The translations under genes were made by a program, and so were the position numbers. The notes beneath the pieces are model-generated. The model saw only the letters and a program-made list of their open reading frames with translations, did not search any database and was not told the origin of the DNA. From positions 5,270,001 through 5,334,000 of the forward strand of contig NZ_CP021111.1 of assembly GCF_002119665.1 (NCBI RefSeq): a stretch of DNA of 64,000 bases, in the 5' to 3' direction. Below, piece by piece: positions 1 to 11,609 of the stretch (its first letter is position 1; each line of letters opens with the position of its first letter). Source of the stretch: Bordetella genomosp. 13. Lineage in GTDB: Bacteria > Pseudomonadota > Gammaproteobacteria > Burkholderiales > Burkholderiaceae_B.

Positions 1-1679
<1,679 letters not shown>

Positions 1680-1737
1680 GAGCACTCCGACTCGAGGTTG
1701 CATGGGCCGTCAACCACGGCCCGGGGTGATACGACTC

Positions 1738-1823
1738 CAGGAAGCCCCTCTGAAACCCTGACCTCAGCAGGGGCTTCCTGGAAACGCAAAAGCCCGGGGA
1801 CTGCAAACTTCGCTGTCCCCGGG
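1738..1823 (-). terminator. Tandem hairpins in the rplL-rpoB gap (attenuator or processing site)
   Basis: Two perfect inverted repeats lie between rplL and rpoB. The one nearer rplL is CCCGGGGAC/GTCCCCGGG (1793-1801 with 1815-1823), followed in the minus-strand transcript by a short CTTTT. The one nearer rpoB is CAGGAAGCCCCT/AGGGGCTTCCTG (1738-1749 with 1769-1780). In enterobacteria this gap holds an attenuator and an RNase III site that lower rpoB expression relative to ribosomal proteins; the same role is inferred here. Confidence 0.6.
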
Positions 1824-1839
1824 CAGGTACGACAAGGTC

Positions 1840-2220
1840 TTACTTGACTTCGACCTTGGCGCCAGCTTCTTCCAGCTTCTTCTTGGCGGCTTCGGCATCA
1901 GCCTTGGCCACGCCTTCCTTGACGGGCTTCGGAGCGCCGTCGACCAGATCCTTCGCTTCCTTCAGGCCCAGGCCCGTCAGTTCGCGAACGGCCTTGATGA
2001 CGCTGACCTTGTTGGCACCGGCTTCGGCCAGGACGACCGTGAACTCGGTTTGCTCTTCAGCGGGAGCGGCAGCGCCGCCAGCGGCGGGAGCGGCCACGGC
2101 CACAGCGGCGGCAGCAGCCGACACGCCGAACTTCTCTTCCATTTCCTTGATCAGCTCGGACAGTTCGAGCACGGTCATGCCAGCGATGGCGTCAAGGATT
2201 TCAGCTTTGTTAAGTGCCAT
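1840..2220 (-). CDS. rplL: 50S ribosomal protein L7/L12
   Basis: Stalk protein of the large ribosomal subunit that recruits translational GTPases. The 126-residue product has the family layout: an N-terminal dimerisation helix pair ([20 protein letters not shown]), an Ala-rich hinge around residues 36-55, and a C-terminal factor-binding domain with [20 protein letters not shown]. It is the last ribosomal gene before rpoB and follows rplJ, its stalk partner L10, by 78 bases. Length and sequence are ordinary. Confidence 0.98.
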   Translation of the reverse strand: MALNKAEILDAIAGMTVLELSELIKEMEEKFGVSAAAAAVAVAAPAAGGAAAPAEEQTEFTVVLAEAGANKVSVIKAVRELTGLGLKEAKDLVDGAPKPVKEGVAKADAEAAKKKLEEAGAKVEVK

Positions 2221-2298
2221 TTTCTTTAGAACTCCAAAATTGGGTAATGCCAGGTTTGGTTGTCGCTTGGTCGTTCAGCGATTTCCGGACCAGGCGCC

Positions 2299-2823
2299 TT
2301 AAGCGGCGGCCTTCTGGTCGCGCACGGCCGCGAGGCCACGGGCGAACTTGGTCGGAACTTCGTTGAGCGTACGCACGAATTGCGCGATCGGGGCTTGCAT
2401 GGTGCCCAGCAGCTTCGAGAGCAGTTCTTCACGCGACGGCATGGTGGCCAGGGCCTTCACACCTTCGGCGTTCAGCAGGCTGTTGGGCAGCGAACCGCCC
2501 TTGACGACCAGCTTGTCATTGCTCTTTGCGAAACCAGCGATCACCTTGGCCGCCGCGACCGGGTCGGTGCTGATGCCATAGATCAGCGGACCGGTCAGTT
2601 GCTCGGACAACGGCTCGAAAGCCGTGCCGGCAACAGCACGACGGGCCAGCGAGTTCTTCAGAACACGCAGGTAAACGCCCGATTCACGCGCAGTTTTGCG
2701 CAGTACGGTGACAGAGGCGACGTCCAGACCACGGTACTCAGCGATGATGATCGATTGTGCGTTGGCCACTTGTGCCGACACTTCTTCGATCACGACCGCT
2801 TTCTCTTGGCGATTGAGACTCAC
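2299..2823 (-). CDS. rplJ: 50S ribosomal protein L10
   Basis: L10 anchors L7/L12 dimers to 23S rRNA and, with L12, represses its own mRNA. The 174-residue protein starts [20 protein letters not shown] and contains [19 protein letters not shown], typical of the RNA-binding N-terminal domain; the C-terminal helix that carries L12 dimers ends DQKAAA. The 263-base untranslated stretch upstream is where the autoregulatory L10 leader is expected. Confidence 0.97.
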   Translation of the reverse strand: MSLNRQEKAVVIEEVSAQVANAQSIIIAEYRGLDVASVTVLRKTARESGVYLRVLKNSLARRAVAGTAFEPLSEQLTGPLIYGISTDPVAAAKVIAGFAKSNDKLVVKGGSLPNSLLNAEGVKALATMPSREELLSKLLGTMQAPIAQFVRTLNEVPTKFARGLAAVRDQKAAA

Positions 2824-3086
2824 GGTTTGAACACTCCATCAAAAGACGCTTGGGGCGATTTGCCTTGCACGTCAACCGAATGCGGCGCCTGGTCGAGTTC
2901 TTACGGTAAAGAAATCTTCCTGGGGACGCCGTCTACGCTGGATCCGAACATGACGAGCTTCGGGATTAAGCGCCGCGCCCTGATGCTGCCCGGGCTTGGT
3001 GCTCCAGCGGTCTTTGACAGCTGCATCCGGAGGTTTCCCCCCGGATACGGCCCAAAGTACAGTACGTTGCTGCCGACTCGCGGGGC
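2824..3086 (-). promoter_or_regulatory. Probable L10-leader autoregulatory region between rplA and rplJ
   Basis: This 263-base gap upstream of rplJ has no reading frame. It contains an inverted repeat ATCCGG/CCGGAT (3025-3030 with 3041-3046), which in the minus-strand transcript forms a G-rich stem closed by a GAAA-type loop. The position matches the ribosomal protein leader bound by L10(L12)4 in many bacteria. Assignment rests on position and the hairpin; a covariance-model match to the L10 leader family would settle it. Confidence 0.5.
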
Positions 3087-3794
3087 TTAAGCCGCCGCGG
3101 TAGCCGTCAGCGAGGCGATTTCGACGCGAGCGCCGCCGCCCATCGTGGACGACACGGCCAGCTTGCGCAGGTAAATGCCCTTGGCGGCAGCGGGACGCGC
3201 CTTTTGCAGGGCGTCGACCAGAGCGGCCAGGTTGGTTTGCAGCTGTTCCACGCCGAACGAGGCGCGGCCGATGGTGGCGTGAATGATGCCGGCCTTGTCG
3301 GTGCGGTACTGGACCTGACCGGCCTTGGCGTTCTTCACGGCGGTGGCGACATCGGGCGTGACGGTGCCGACCTTGGGGTTCGGCATCAGGCCACGGGGAC
3401 CCAGCACCTGACCCAGGGTACCGACCACGCGCATGGTGTCGGGCGAGGCCACGACCACGTCGAAGTCGATCTGGCCGCCCTTGATGCGCTCGGCCAGGTC
3501 TTCCAGGCCGACGATGTCGGCGCCGGCGGCACGAGCCTGCTCGGCCTTGTCGCCCTGGGCGAACACGGCCACGCGGACGGACTTGCCGGTACCGGCGGGC
3601 AGCACCACGGAGCCGCGAACCAGCTGGTCGGACTTCTTGGGATCGATGCCCAGTTGCACGGCCACGTCGATGGACTCATCGAACTTGGCGGTGGCGGTTT
3701 CCTTGACCAGCGACAGGGCTTCGGACACGGAGTACAGCTTGGTGCGATCGATCTTCTGAGCGATCGCGGCGGCGCGCTTGGAGAGTTTGGCCAT
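3087..3794 (-). CDS. rplA: 50S ribosomal protein L1
   Basis: L1 binds 23S rRNA at the E-site stalk and regulates the L11 operon mRNA. The 235-residue product begins [20 protein letters not shown] and contains [20 protein letters not shown] and [13 protein letters not shown], conserved L1 signatures. It starts two bases after the rplK stop, so the pair is co-translated. Length is as expected for the family. Confidence 0.98.
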   Translation of the reverse strand: MAKLSKRAAAIAQKIDRTKLYSVSEALSLVKETATAKFDESIDVAVQLGIDPKKSDQLVRGSVVLPAGTGKSVRVAVFAQGDKAEQARAAGADIVGLEDLAERIKGGQIDFDVVVASPDTMRVVGTLGQVLGPRGLMPNPKVGTVTPDVATAVKNAKAGQVQYRTDKAGIIHATIGRASFGVEQLQTNLAALVDALQKARPAAAKGIYLRKLAVSSTMGGGARVEIASLTATAAA

Positions 3795-3796
3795 GA

Positions 3797-4228
3797 TCAG
3801 ATCCCCTCGACGTTGATGCCCATGCTGCGGGCGCTGCCAGCGATCGTGCGAACGGCGGCGTCCAGGTCGGCCGCGGTCAGATCGGGTTGCTTGGTCTTCG
3901 CGATTTCCTCGGCCTGGGCGCGCGTCAGCGTGCCAACCTTGTCGGTGTGCGGCTTGGAGGAACCCTTTTGCACGCCGGCAGCCTTCTTGATGAGGACCGT
4001 CGCGGGCGGGGTCTTCATGATGAAGGTGAAGCTCTTGTCCGCGAAGGCGGTGATCACCACCGGAATCGGCAGACCGGGCTCCATGCCCTGGGTCTTGGCG
4101 TTGAACGCCTTGCAGAATTCCATGATGTTCAGGCCACGCTGACCCAGCGCCGGGCCAATCGGGGGGGACGGATTTGCCTTACCAGCCGGCACTTGCAGCT
4201 TGATAAAGCCGACGATCTTCTTCGCCAT
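3797..4228 (-). CDS. rplK: 50S ribosomal protein L11
   Basis: L11 forms the GTPase-associated centre with 23S rRNA and is needed for RelA stringent signalling. The 143-residue protein starts [20 protein letters not shown] and has the Pro-rich [13 protein letters not shown] segment of the N-terminal domain and the C-terminal RNA-binding domain ending [13 protein letters not shown]. It is preceded by nusG and followed immediately by rplA, the conserved order. Confidence 0.98.
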   Translation of the reverse strand: MAKKIVGFIKLQVPAGKANPSPPIGPALGQRGLNIMEFCKAFNAKTQGMEPGLPIPVVITAFADKSFTFIMKTPPATVLIKKAAGVQKGSSKPHTDKVGTLTRAQAEEIAKTKQPDLTAADLDAAVRTIAGSARSMGINVEGI

Positions 4229-4299
4229 GCTTTGCTCCTTGCGGGTTCGAACGCCCGGCTATGCGCCAGGCTCCCCGGGGTGTGTGTAAAAAAACCGGA

Positions 4300-4833
4300 T
4301 CAGGTCTTCTCGACCTGGGAGAAATCGAGCTCGACGGGCGTGGCGCGACCGAAAATCGTCACCGACACGCGGACCTTGCTCTTTTCGTAGTTGACTTCCT
4401 CGACATTGCCGTTGAAGTCCGCAAACGGACCTTCCTTCACGCGAACCATCTCGCCCACTTCGAACAGCACCTTGGGGCGGGGTTTCTCGACGCCCTCTTC
4501 CATCTGGGAGAGGATCTTCTCGACTTCCTTTTCGGAAATCGGCGTGGGACGGTTGCCCGAGCCACCCAGGAAGCCGGTGACGCGGTTGGTGTTCTTCACC
4601 AGGTGCCAGGTCTCGTCGGTGAGGTCCATCTCGACCAGGACGTAGCCCGGGAAAATACGACGCTCGCTGATGGACTTCTGGCCGCCCTTCATTTCGACGA
4701 CTTCTTCGGAAGGCACCAGGATGCGACCGAACGAGGTCTGCAGGGCAGCGCGCTCGATGCGTTCGTTCAGGGCCTTCTGAACACTTTTTTCCATGCCGGA
4801 ATAGACATGGACGACATACCAACGTTTGCTCAT
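4300..4833 (-). CDS. nusG: Transcription termination/antitermination factor NusG
   Basis: NusG binds RNA polymerase across the DNA channel and links it to Rho or ribosomal protein S10. The 177-residue protein has the NGN domain ([20 protein letters not shown] at the start, [11 protein letters not shown] mid-domain) and a C-terminal KOW domain ([20 protein letters not shown]). It lies between secE and rplK, the standard order. Nothing unusual. Confidence 0.98.
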   Translation of the reverse strand: MSKRWYVVHVYSGMEKSVQKALNERIERAALQTSFGRILVPSEEVVEMKGGQKSISERRIFPGYVLVEMDLTDETWHLVKNTNRVTGFLGGSGNRPTPISEKEVEKILSQMEEGVEKPRPKVLFEVGEMVRVKEGPFADFNGNVEEVNYEKSKVRVSVTIFGRATPVELDFSQVEKT

Positions 4834-4846
4834 CGCGCCGTCCTAG

Positions 4847-5230
4847 TTATTTCCAACCCAGCACGAGCCCGTACAGTACCCACTCGATGCCCTTGTCCAG
4901 CAGCCACATGAACAGGCCCATGATCGCGACGAAGGCGAACACGATGCCGGTCATCTGGATGGTTTCCTTGCGCGTCGGCCAGGAAACCCGCTTGACCTCG
5001 TTGTACGACTCGCTGCCGAAGGCGATGGTGCGGCGACCGGGCTCGCTGAACCAGGCAATGACGGCAGCGAGAACCAGGCTGCCGATGAATACGCCCACCC
5101 GCGCGACCATGGGCTGCGCGCTCAGCACGGAAAAACCGACGATGCCGGCAATGACGACGAGAACGGCCAGGCCGAGTTTTACCCGGTCGGCAGTGCTGGT
5201 TACGGTTTCTACGTTGGTATTGGTAGACAT
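4847..5230 (-). CDS. secE: Preprotein translocase subunit SecE
   Basis: SecE is the small clamp subunit of the SecYEG channel in the inner membrane. From ATG at 5228-5230 the product is 127 residues (MSTNTNVETVTSTADRVKLG), with three hydrophobic segments (LGLAVLVVIAGIVGFSVL, VGVFIGSLVLAAVIAW, IVFAFVAIMGLFMWLL) and the conserved cytoplasmic SYNEVKRVSWPTRKET amphipathic helix before the last one. The frame is open further upstream to an ATG at 5269, but that start is only 33 bases from tRNA-Trp and its extra 13 residues look non-conserved, so the internal start was preferred. Confidence 0.95.
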   Translation of the reverse strand: MSTNTNVETVTSTADRVKLGLAVLVVIAGIVGFSVLSAQPMVARVGVFIGSLVLAAVIAWFSEPGRRTIAFGSESYNEVKRVSWPTRKETIQMTGIVFAFVAIMGLFMWLLDKGIEWVLYGLVLGWK

Positions 5231-5302
5231 TTTGCTACGCGGGCCCGTATGAGACGGTGTCCGCGCCATGCTCCGGCGGGTTGGCTGGAGGGTGCCGATC
5301 GG

Positions 5303-5378
5303 TGGCAGGGGCAGTAGGAATCGAACCTACAACCTTCGGTTTTGGAGACCGACGCTCTGCCAATTGAGCTATACCCCT
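5303..5378 (-). tRNA. tRNA-Trp (anticodon CCA)
   Basis: A 76-base cloverleaf reads AGGGGTATAGCTCAATTGGC at the 5' end; the anticodon loop is CTCCAAA (anticodon CCA), the T arm contains GGTTCGATTCC, and CCA is encoded at 5303-5305. It sits between tuf and secE, the classical beta/gammaproteobacterial location. Confidence 0.97.
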
Positions 5379-5514
5379 AGACACTTGCTTGCTGTACGGT
5401 TACCGATTCGGCAGACTGCGGAACCGCACATCATACTACTTTTACAGCAAACATGGATAGAGGGCCGGATGGCCTCCCTATCCATGCGTATGGCGGCAAA
5501 GCCGCCGCTCGCGC

Positions 5515-6705
<1,191 letters not shown>

Positions 6706-6768
6706 GGCTGACTCCTGACCTGGGATTGAAGCTTCTGACTTTGAAGAGAAGAACCGGGGAGAATTCTG

Positions 6769-6843
<75 letters not shown>

Positions 6844-6853
6844 ATGTAAAACC

Positions 6854-6927
6854 TGGAGCGGGTGAAGGGAATCGAACCCTCGTCGTAAGCTTGGAAGGCT
6901 TCTGCTCTACCATTGAGCTACACCCGC
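6854..6927 (-). tRNA. tRNA-Gly (anticodon TCC)
   Basis: A 74-base cloverleaf starts GCGGGTGTAGCTCAATGGTA, has anticodon loop CTTCCAA (anticodon TCC), a GGGTTCGATTCCC T arm and encoded CCA at 6854-6856. It is 10 bases from tRNA-Thr and clearly co-transcribed with it. Confidence 0.97.
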
Positions 6928-6999
6928 GGCGTACCCTTTCACCTGCGTACAACTACCCTGACCGTTGAACCTTGCGGCTCAAGCGCCCCGCAAACAAAA

Positions 7000-7020
7000 T
7001 CCAGGCAGACTTCGCCTGGA
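7000..7020 (-). terminator. Hairpin with T-rich tail between tRNA-Tyr and tRNA-Gly
   Basis: TCCAGGC/GCCTGGA (7000-7006 with 7014-7020) forms a 7-bp stem; the minus-strand transcript continues TTTTGTTTG. It could terminate part of the transcription coming from tRNA-Tyr, or be a tRNA-processing spacer structure. Confidence 0.4.
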
Positions 7021-7110
7021 CTCTTTGCCTGGGCCTCGGGTTGCACGGGCTCGCATCGGGTTCAGCAATCTGATCGATACCGCGCCCATCCAACTGACGG
7101 CAAGAGACTC

Positions 7111-7197
7111 TGGTGGAGGAGGTTGGATTCGAACCAACGTAGGCGCAAGGCCAACAGATTTACAGTCTGCCCCCTTTAACCACTCGGGCACCCCTCC
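7111..7197 (-). tRNA. tRNA-Tyr (anticodon GTA)
   Basis: An 87-base class II tRNA with a long variable arm starts GGAGGGGTGCCCGAGTGGTT. The anticodon loop is CTGTAAA (anticodon GTA), the T arm GGTTCGAATCC, and CCA is encoded at 7111-7113. It is the first of the Tyr-Gly-Thr-tuf series. Confidence 0.97.
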
Positions 7198-7285
7198 AGC
7201 GGAGAACTTGAAATTATGAACACTTCGAAAAGGGAAGTCAAATCAACTTGGCGGGTTTTGGGGTATCCGCGCTGAAAATTTTCTT

Positions 7286-7308
7286 GAGGGCGGCGGGACG
7301 CAGCCCTC
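7286..7308 (-). terminator. Weak hairpin downstream of the asparaginase gene
   Basis: GAGGGC/GCCCTC (7286-7291 with 7303-7308) lies 22 bases past the asparaginase stop in the minus direction and is followed by AAGAAAATTTTC. The T run is short and interrupted, so this is at best a weak terminator before tRNA-Tyr. Confidence 0.3.
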
Positions 7309-7330
7309 TGCGCGCGGGTTCCTGGCCCCT

Positions 7331-8338
7331 TCAGGCCTGTTCGAACAGGGCCTGCGCTTCCGCCTGCGTCACGCCGGCCGCCAGCGCCAGCATCAGCAAC
7401 ACGCGCGCCTTCTGCGGGCTCAGGGGGCCTGCCGCGATGAAGTGGCGCGCGTCGTCGTCCACCTCGACGTTGCGGCCCACCCAGCCCGAGCCGGTGCGGG
7501 TCGAGCGCACGACGGCCACGCCCCGCAGGGCGGCCCTTTCCAGGGCATCCAGGACAGCGTCGCTGGCATTGCCGTCCCCTACCCCGGCCAGCACGATGCC
7601 GCGCGCCCGTGCGGCCATGAAGTCGACCACGGCGCCGTCCATGCCGGCATGAGCGTGGACGATGTCCACGACGGGCCAGTCGCGGCTGCCGTCGTCGCCA
7701 CGCGGAGGAAGCGCGAAGCGCGCCGGCAACGCAGCCCCGGCAGGGCGCACGAAGCGCGGCGTGCCCGCATGCACGGTCCCGGCGCGACCGCCGTTGGGGG
7801 ACGCGAAAGCGTCCACGCCATTGGCGGCCATCTTCTGCACCAGCGCCGCTTCGTGGATCTCGTCGTTCATCAGTACCAGCGGTCCGCGCCCGAAGGCCTG
7901 CGGATGCGCGGCCAGCGCCACCGCGTTGTACAGATTGGCGGGGCCGTCGGCGCCCAAAGCAGTGGCCGGCCGCATGGCGCCGACCAGGACGACCGGCTTG
8001 GACCACGGCAGAACCAGGCTGAGCAGATACGCGGTTTCTTCGAGCGTATCGGTGCCGTGCGTGATGACGATGCCGTCGATGGACGGATCGGCGCACAGGG
8101 CCTGCACGCGCTCGACCAGCGTGGCCCAGGTATCCAGGCCGATGTTCTGGCTGCCCACGCTGGCCACCTGCTCGGGCTGCAGGCGTGCCAGCCGCTGCAG
8201 TCCAGGCACCGCCGACAGCAGGGCTTCCACCGGAAGCGAGCCGGCGCGATAAGCGCCCGACGGCTCACCCGTCTGCGCGCCGGCAATGGTCCCGCCGGTC
8301 GCCAGCAGTGCGATGGTCGGCAGTGCGGCGTCAGGCAT
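7331..8338 (-). CDS. L-asparaginase, cytoplasmic type (no signal peptide)
   Basis: Hydrolyses L-asparagine to aspartate and ammonia. The 335-residue protein belongs to the bacterial asparaginase/glutaminase family: the first catalytic threonine is in LLATGGTIAGAQTGEP, the second catalytic set is in HGTDTLEETAYLL (Thr-Asp, with a Lys expected in the following strand), and GSQNIG matches the substrate-binding serine loop. The N-terminus (MPDAALPTIALLATGG) has no signal peptide, unlike periplasmic type II enzymes. Its start codon overlaps the parB stop by 8 bases, so it is probably translated as the last gene of the mnmG-rsmG-parA-GNAT-parB unit. No sequence feature links it to partitioning; the association looks positional. 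Confidence 0.93.
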   Translation of the reverse strand: MPDAALPTIALLATGGTIAGAQTGEPSGAYRAGSLPVEALLSAVPGLQRLARLQPEQVASVGSQNIGLDTWATLVERVQALCADPSIDGIVITHGTDTLEETAYLLSLVLPWSKPVVLVGAMRPATALGADGPANLYNAVALAAHPQAFGRGPLVLMNDEIHEAALVQKMAANGVDAFASPNGGRAGTVHAGTPRFVRPAGAALPARFALPPRGDDGSRDWPVVDIVHAHAGMDGAVVDFMAARARGIVLAGVGDGNASDAVLDALERAALRGVAVVRSTRTGSGWVGRNVEVDDDARHFIAAGPLSPQKARVLLMLALAAGVTQAEAQALFEQA

Positions 8339-9245
8339 CCAGCACCCCGGAAAGGCCCTGGCGTTCGAGCAGCGAGTTCAGGTGCTCCCAGCCGTGGAAG
8401 TCGATCACGATCTGGCCCTTCTCGCGCGCGCCCACCTTCAGCGAGACGCGGGTGCCCAGATGATCCGAGAGCGCCTCCTCCAATCGCGTGACATCGCGCG
8501 AGGCGCCGTTGCCTTTCGTGCGCGGCGACGTCTCGGCGTCCTTCTGTGTACGCGCGACCAGCTTCTCGGCCTCGCGCACCGACAGGCGCTTGGCCACGAT
8601 CTGATTGGCCAGCTGGATCTGGGTGGCGGCGTCCACGGCCAACAGCGCGCGTGCATGGCCCATGTCGACGTCGCCCGCCAGCAGCATGGTCTGCACGGGA
8701 GAGGCAAGGTTCAACAGGCGCAGCAGGTTGCTCGTGGCGGAACGCGAGCGGCCGATGGACTGCGCGGCCTGTTCATGCGTCAAGCCGAACTCGTCGAGCA
8801 GCCGACGCACGCCATGCGCCTCTTCCAGAGGATTCAGGTCTTCGCGCTGGATGTTCTCGATCAGCGCCATCACGGCCGCGTTCTCGTCGGCCACCTCGCG
8901 CACCAGCACCGGCACCTCTTTCAGGCCCGCCAACTGTGCCGCGCGGAAACGCCGTTCGCCGGCGATGATTTCGTACTCGCCCTGCGCTTCGCCTTGCAGC
9001 GCGCGCACCAGGATCGGCTGCATGATGCCCTGCGTCCGTACGGACTCCGCCAGCTCCGCCAGCGCGCCCTCGTCCATGCGCGTGCGCGGCTGATACTTGC
9101 CCGCGCGCAGGCGTCCCACCGGCAACACGGACGGCGGTCCGTCGGGTTGTGCAGGAGCCTTGCCCATGGTCTCGATGGCGGGCACGTCCGCGCCCAGCAA
9201 TGCATCCAGACCGCGGCCGAGCCCCTTGGGTTTCTTGGTCGCCAT
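8331..9245 (-). CDS. parB: Chromosome partitioning protein ParB (CTPase, parS-binding)
   Basis: ParB binds parS, loads as a CTP-dependent clamp and spreads to form the centromere complex moved by ParA. The 304-residue protein has an N-terminal ParB/sulfiredoxin-like CTPase domain with GERRFRAAQLAG and NIQREDLNPLEEA, a helix-turn-helix parS reader (LTHEQAAQSIGRSRSATSNL) and a short C-terminal dimerisation domain ending LLERQGLSGVLDA. The matching parS sites lie upstream of mnmG at 13.6-16 kb in this window. The gene is separated from parA by an acetyltransferase gene. Confidence 0.97.
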   Translation of the reverse strand: MATKKPKGLGRGLDALLGADVPAIETMGKAPAQPDGPPSVLPVGRLRAGKYQPRTRMDEGALAELAESVRTQGIMQPILVRALQGEAQGEYEIIAGERRFRAAQLAGLKEVPVLVREVADENAAVMALIENIQREDLNPLEEAHGVRRLLDEFGLTHEQAAQSIGRSRSATSNLLRLLNLASPVQTMLLAGDVDMGHARALLAVDAATQIQLANQIVAKRLSVREAEKLVARTQKDAETSPRTKGNGASRDVTRLEEALSDHLGTRVSLKVGAREKGQIVIDFHGWEHLNSLLERQGLSGVLDA

Positions 9246-9284
9246 AATGAAGTTCCTCTTTCTTGAAACGCTTGGCCGGCGGCC

Positions 9285-10112
9285 TCAAGGGGCCGTGTTT
9301 CCGGGCAGGGATCGATACCAGTATTCGTAGCGGTCGGAGAAGCCCAGCCGGCCATACAGGCTTCGTGCAGCGATGTTCTCCGGCTCTACCTGCAGATATG
9401 CCTGGCGCGCGCCGCGCTGCGCCGCGCACGCCATCAGGTGATGCATCAATTGCGTTGCGATGCCTACGCCGCGGCGAGCTGCCAGCGTCACGACGTCGAA
9501 CACGCCCATCAGGTCGCCATCGAAAACCGCCAGAGCGGTGGCGACGCACGTGCCGTCGGCGTCGTGCGCCACGATCGGCAGCATGTCGACAGCGATGGCC
9601 GCCAGTCTCGCGGCATGCTCGGCCACTTCGGCTTCACCGGATCCACGCAGCATGCCCACGGCCGCTGCGAACGCGCTGCTGTCGACCTGGCGCATTCCGA
9701 GCGTGGACACCGTGTTGGCGAGTTCGTCAGCGACGATGTCCCGCGCCATGACGCGAGTGTGGCCGTATGCGACGAAGCCGCGCTCGCCGATGGCGCGATC
9801 TAGCGTGGGGTCCGGGCACAGCGAGGTCAACCGGAACAGAAGCGGCAGACCGTGCCGCGCATACAACGCCGAGCAGTGCGCCAGCCGCTCATCGAGCGGA
9901 CGCGTGGACGCCCCGAGAACGTTGACGCTGCGCATGCGCTTGGCGCGCGAAGGCGCCCATCGCACCAGCCAGCCGTCGTACAGCATCTGCTGCCGCACCA
10001 CCGTGGCGTTCAGTGCGGCCTCTTCCACGCGCATCAGGTCGGCACGCTGCGCATGCGTCGCGGCGAAAGCCGTCGGCGCGTGCAGTGTCTCGGTGACGGG
10101 CGCGCTGTGCAT
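9285..10112 (-). CDS. GNAT-family N-acetyltransferase inserted between parA and parB
   Basis: The 275-residue protein is a GCN5-related acetyltransferase by its C-terminal half: VVTLAARRGVGIATQLMHHL is the acetyl-CoA pyrophosphate loop (RxGxGxQL-like) and YLQVEPENIAARSLYGRLGF is the usual C-terminal strand-helix motif. The N-terminal half (residues 1-120) is divergent and may be a second, degenerate GNAT fold. It begins 3 bases after the parA stop and ends 39 bases before the parB start, so the three genes are one transcript. The substrate is unknown. The gene also occurs between parA and parB in Bordetella as far as I recall, so it is not likely a recent insertion. Confidence 0.85.
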   Translation of the reverse strand: MHSAPVTETLHAPTAFAATHAQRADLMRVEEAALNATVVRQQMLYDGWLVRWAPSRAKRMRSVNVLGASTRPLDERLAHCSALYARHGLPLLFRLTSLCPDPTLDRAIGERGFVAYGHTRVMARDIVADELANTVSTLGMRQVDSSAFAAAVGMLRGSGEAEVAEHAARLAAIAVDMLPIVAHDADGTCVATALAVFDGDLMGVFDVVTLAARRGVGIATQLMHHLMACAAQRGARQAYLQVEPENIAARSLYGRLGFSDRYEYWYRSLPGNTAP

Positions 10113-10115
10113 GGT

Positions 10116-10922
10116 TCAGCTCGCGGTGTCCATGGTCTTGACGCGCTCGATCATCTCCGCGCCGAAGGAGATGTAGGCCTGGGCGCCGCGCGACGCGCGG
10201 TCGTAGATGACGCCGGGCATGCCGTAGCTGGGCGCCTCGGCCAGCCGCACGTTGCGCGGCACCACCGTCTTGAAGACCTTGTCGCCGAAATGCGATTCGA
10301 GCTGCGCGGAAACCTGTTGCTGCAGGGTCATGCGCGGATCGAACATCACGCGCAGCAAGCCGATGACGCGCAGGTCGCCGTTGATGTTGCGATGGACCCG
10401 CTTGATGGTGTTGACCAGGTCGGACAGCCCTTCCAGTGCGAAGTACTCGCACTGCATGGGAATGATGACTCCGTGCGCGGCCGCGAGGCCATTGAGCGTC
10501 AGCAGCGACAGCGTGGGCGGGCAATCGATCAGCACGAAGTCATATTGTCCGGCCACGCTGAGAATAGCGGCTTTCAGCTGCCGTTCGCGCTCGTCCATGC
10601 CAACCAGGTCGATCTCGGCGCCGGCCAGTTCGCGATTGGCGGGCAGCACGTCATAGCCGCCCGGCTCCGACCGCACGCGAGCCTCTTCGATGGAAGATTC
10701 GCCGATCAGTACCTGATACAGGTTCGCCCGCAATGTGCTCTTGTCAATGCCGCTGCCCATGGTGGCATTGCCCTGCGGATCCAGGTCCACCAGCAGCACG
10801 CGTTGCCCCTGCGTGGCCAGGCCCGCCGCCAGATTGATGGCGGTGGTGGTCTTCCCTACCCCGCCCTTCTGGTTGGCGATGCAGAAAATGCGGGCGGACT
10901 TGCTGGACGAATTGGTGGTCAT
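10116..10922 (-). CDS. parA: Chromosome partitioning ATPase ParA
   Basis: Walker-type ATPase that binds nucleoid DNA as a dimer and pulls ParB-parS complexes. The 268-residue protein has the deviant Walker A motif ANQKGGVGKTTTAINLAAGL, Walker A' LLVDLDPQGNATMGSG and Walker B FVLIDCPPTLSLLTLN. It lacks a long N-terminal regulatory domain, as expected for chromosomal ParA/Soj. It follows rsmG by 21 bases. Confidence 0.97.
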   Translation of the reverse strand: MTTNSSSKSARIFCIANQKGGVGKTTTAINLAAGLATQGQRVLLVDLDPQGNATMGSGIDKSTLRANLYQVLIGESSIEEARVRSEPGGYDVLPANRELAGAEIDLVGMDERERQLKAAILSVAGQYDFVLIDCPPTLSLLTLNGLAAAHGVIIPMQCEYFALEGLSDLVNTIKRVHRNINGDLRVIGLLRVMFDPRMTLQQQVSAQLESHFGDKVFKTVVPRNVRLAEAPSYGMPGVIYDRASRGAQAYISFGAEMIERVKTMDTAS

Positions 10923-10943
10923 TGGGTTCCTTCGTGAAGATCC

Positions 10944-11609
10944 TTAGCGACGGCGCATCCAGACCAGGCAGCGCTGGGCATCCAGTTCGGGCACGGTCAA
11001 CGGTTCGATGCGCTGCACCTGCCAGGCGCCCTGGGCATGCAGAGCGTCGATTTCTGCTTCGGGAGTCTTGCCTTTCATGGCGACGAGGTCGCCGCCTTCG
11101 CGCACATGGCGCCCCGCCAGCTCGGCAAAGTCGGCCAGCGAGGCGAAGGCGCGCGAGACGACCGCGTCGCAATTCGCCGGCTCGATTGTCTCCACGCGTG
11201 CATGCCGAGCCTGCAGATTGGATAACGACAGCGCGCCGCTCATCTGTCGCACGAACGCCATTTTTTTGTCCACGGCGTCGACGCAGGTGACGTTCCATCG
11301 AGGATGCATGGCGGCCAGGACCACGCCGGGCAGTCCGCCGCCCGAACCCACGTCCATCAGTGTGGCCTGCGGGCCCAGGGCGCGTTCGAGGGGACGCACC
11401 GCGGCCAGGCTGTCGAACAGATGGTGCACCAGCATCTGTTCTCCATCGCGGATCGCGGTGAGATTGTAGGTGCGGTTCCAGCGCTGCAGCTGGGCAAGAT
11501 AGCGCAGCAGCAATTCGAGGCGGACGGGCTCGGCCTCCAGCTCCAGCTGACGACAAGCAGCGGTCAGCCGACCCAGAGCGTCGGCGGTCATGGTATCGGG
11601 TGGATTCAT
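10944..11609 (-). CDS. rsmG: 16S rRNA (guanine527-N7)-methyltransferase RsmG
   Basis: Methylates G527 of 16S rRNA with S-adenosylmethionine. The 221-residue protein starts [15 protein letters not shown], has the SAM-binding glycine motif [16 protein letters not shown] and the family segment [21 protein letters not shown]. Its start overlaps the mnmG stop by 4 bases (ATGA), indicating translational coupling. Former name gidB. Loss-of-function in this gene is known to give low-level streptomycin resistance; no defect is visible here. Confidence 0.96.
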   Translation of the reverse strand: MNPPDTMTADALGRLTAACRQLELEAEPVRLELLLRYLAQLQRWNRTYNLTAIRDGEQMLVHHLFDSLAAVRPLERALGPQATLMDVGSGGGLPGVVLAAMHPRWNVTCVDAVDKKMAFVRQMSGALSLSNLQARHARVETIEPANCDAVVSRAFASLADFAELAGRHVREGGDLVAMKGKTPEAEIDALHAQGAWQVQRIEPLTVPELDAQRCLVWMRRR

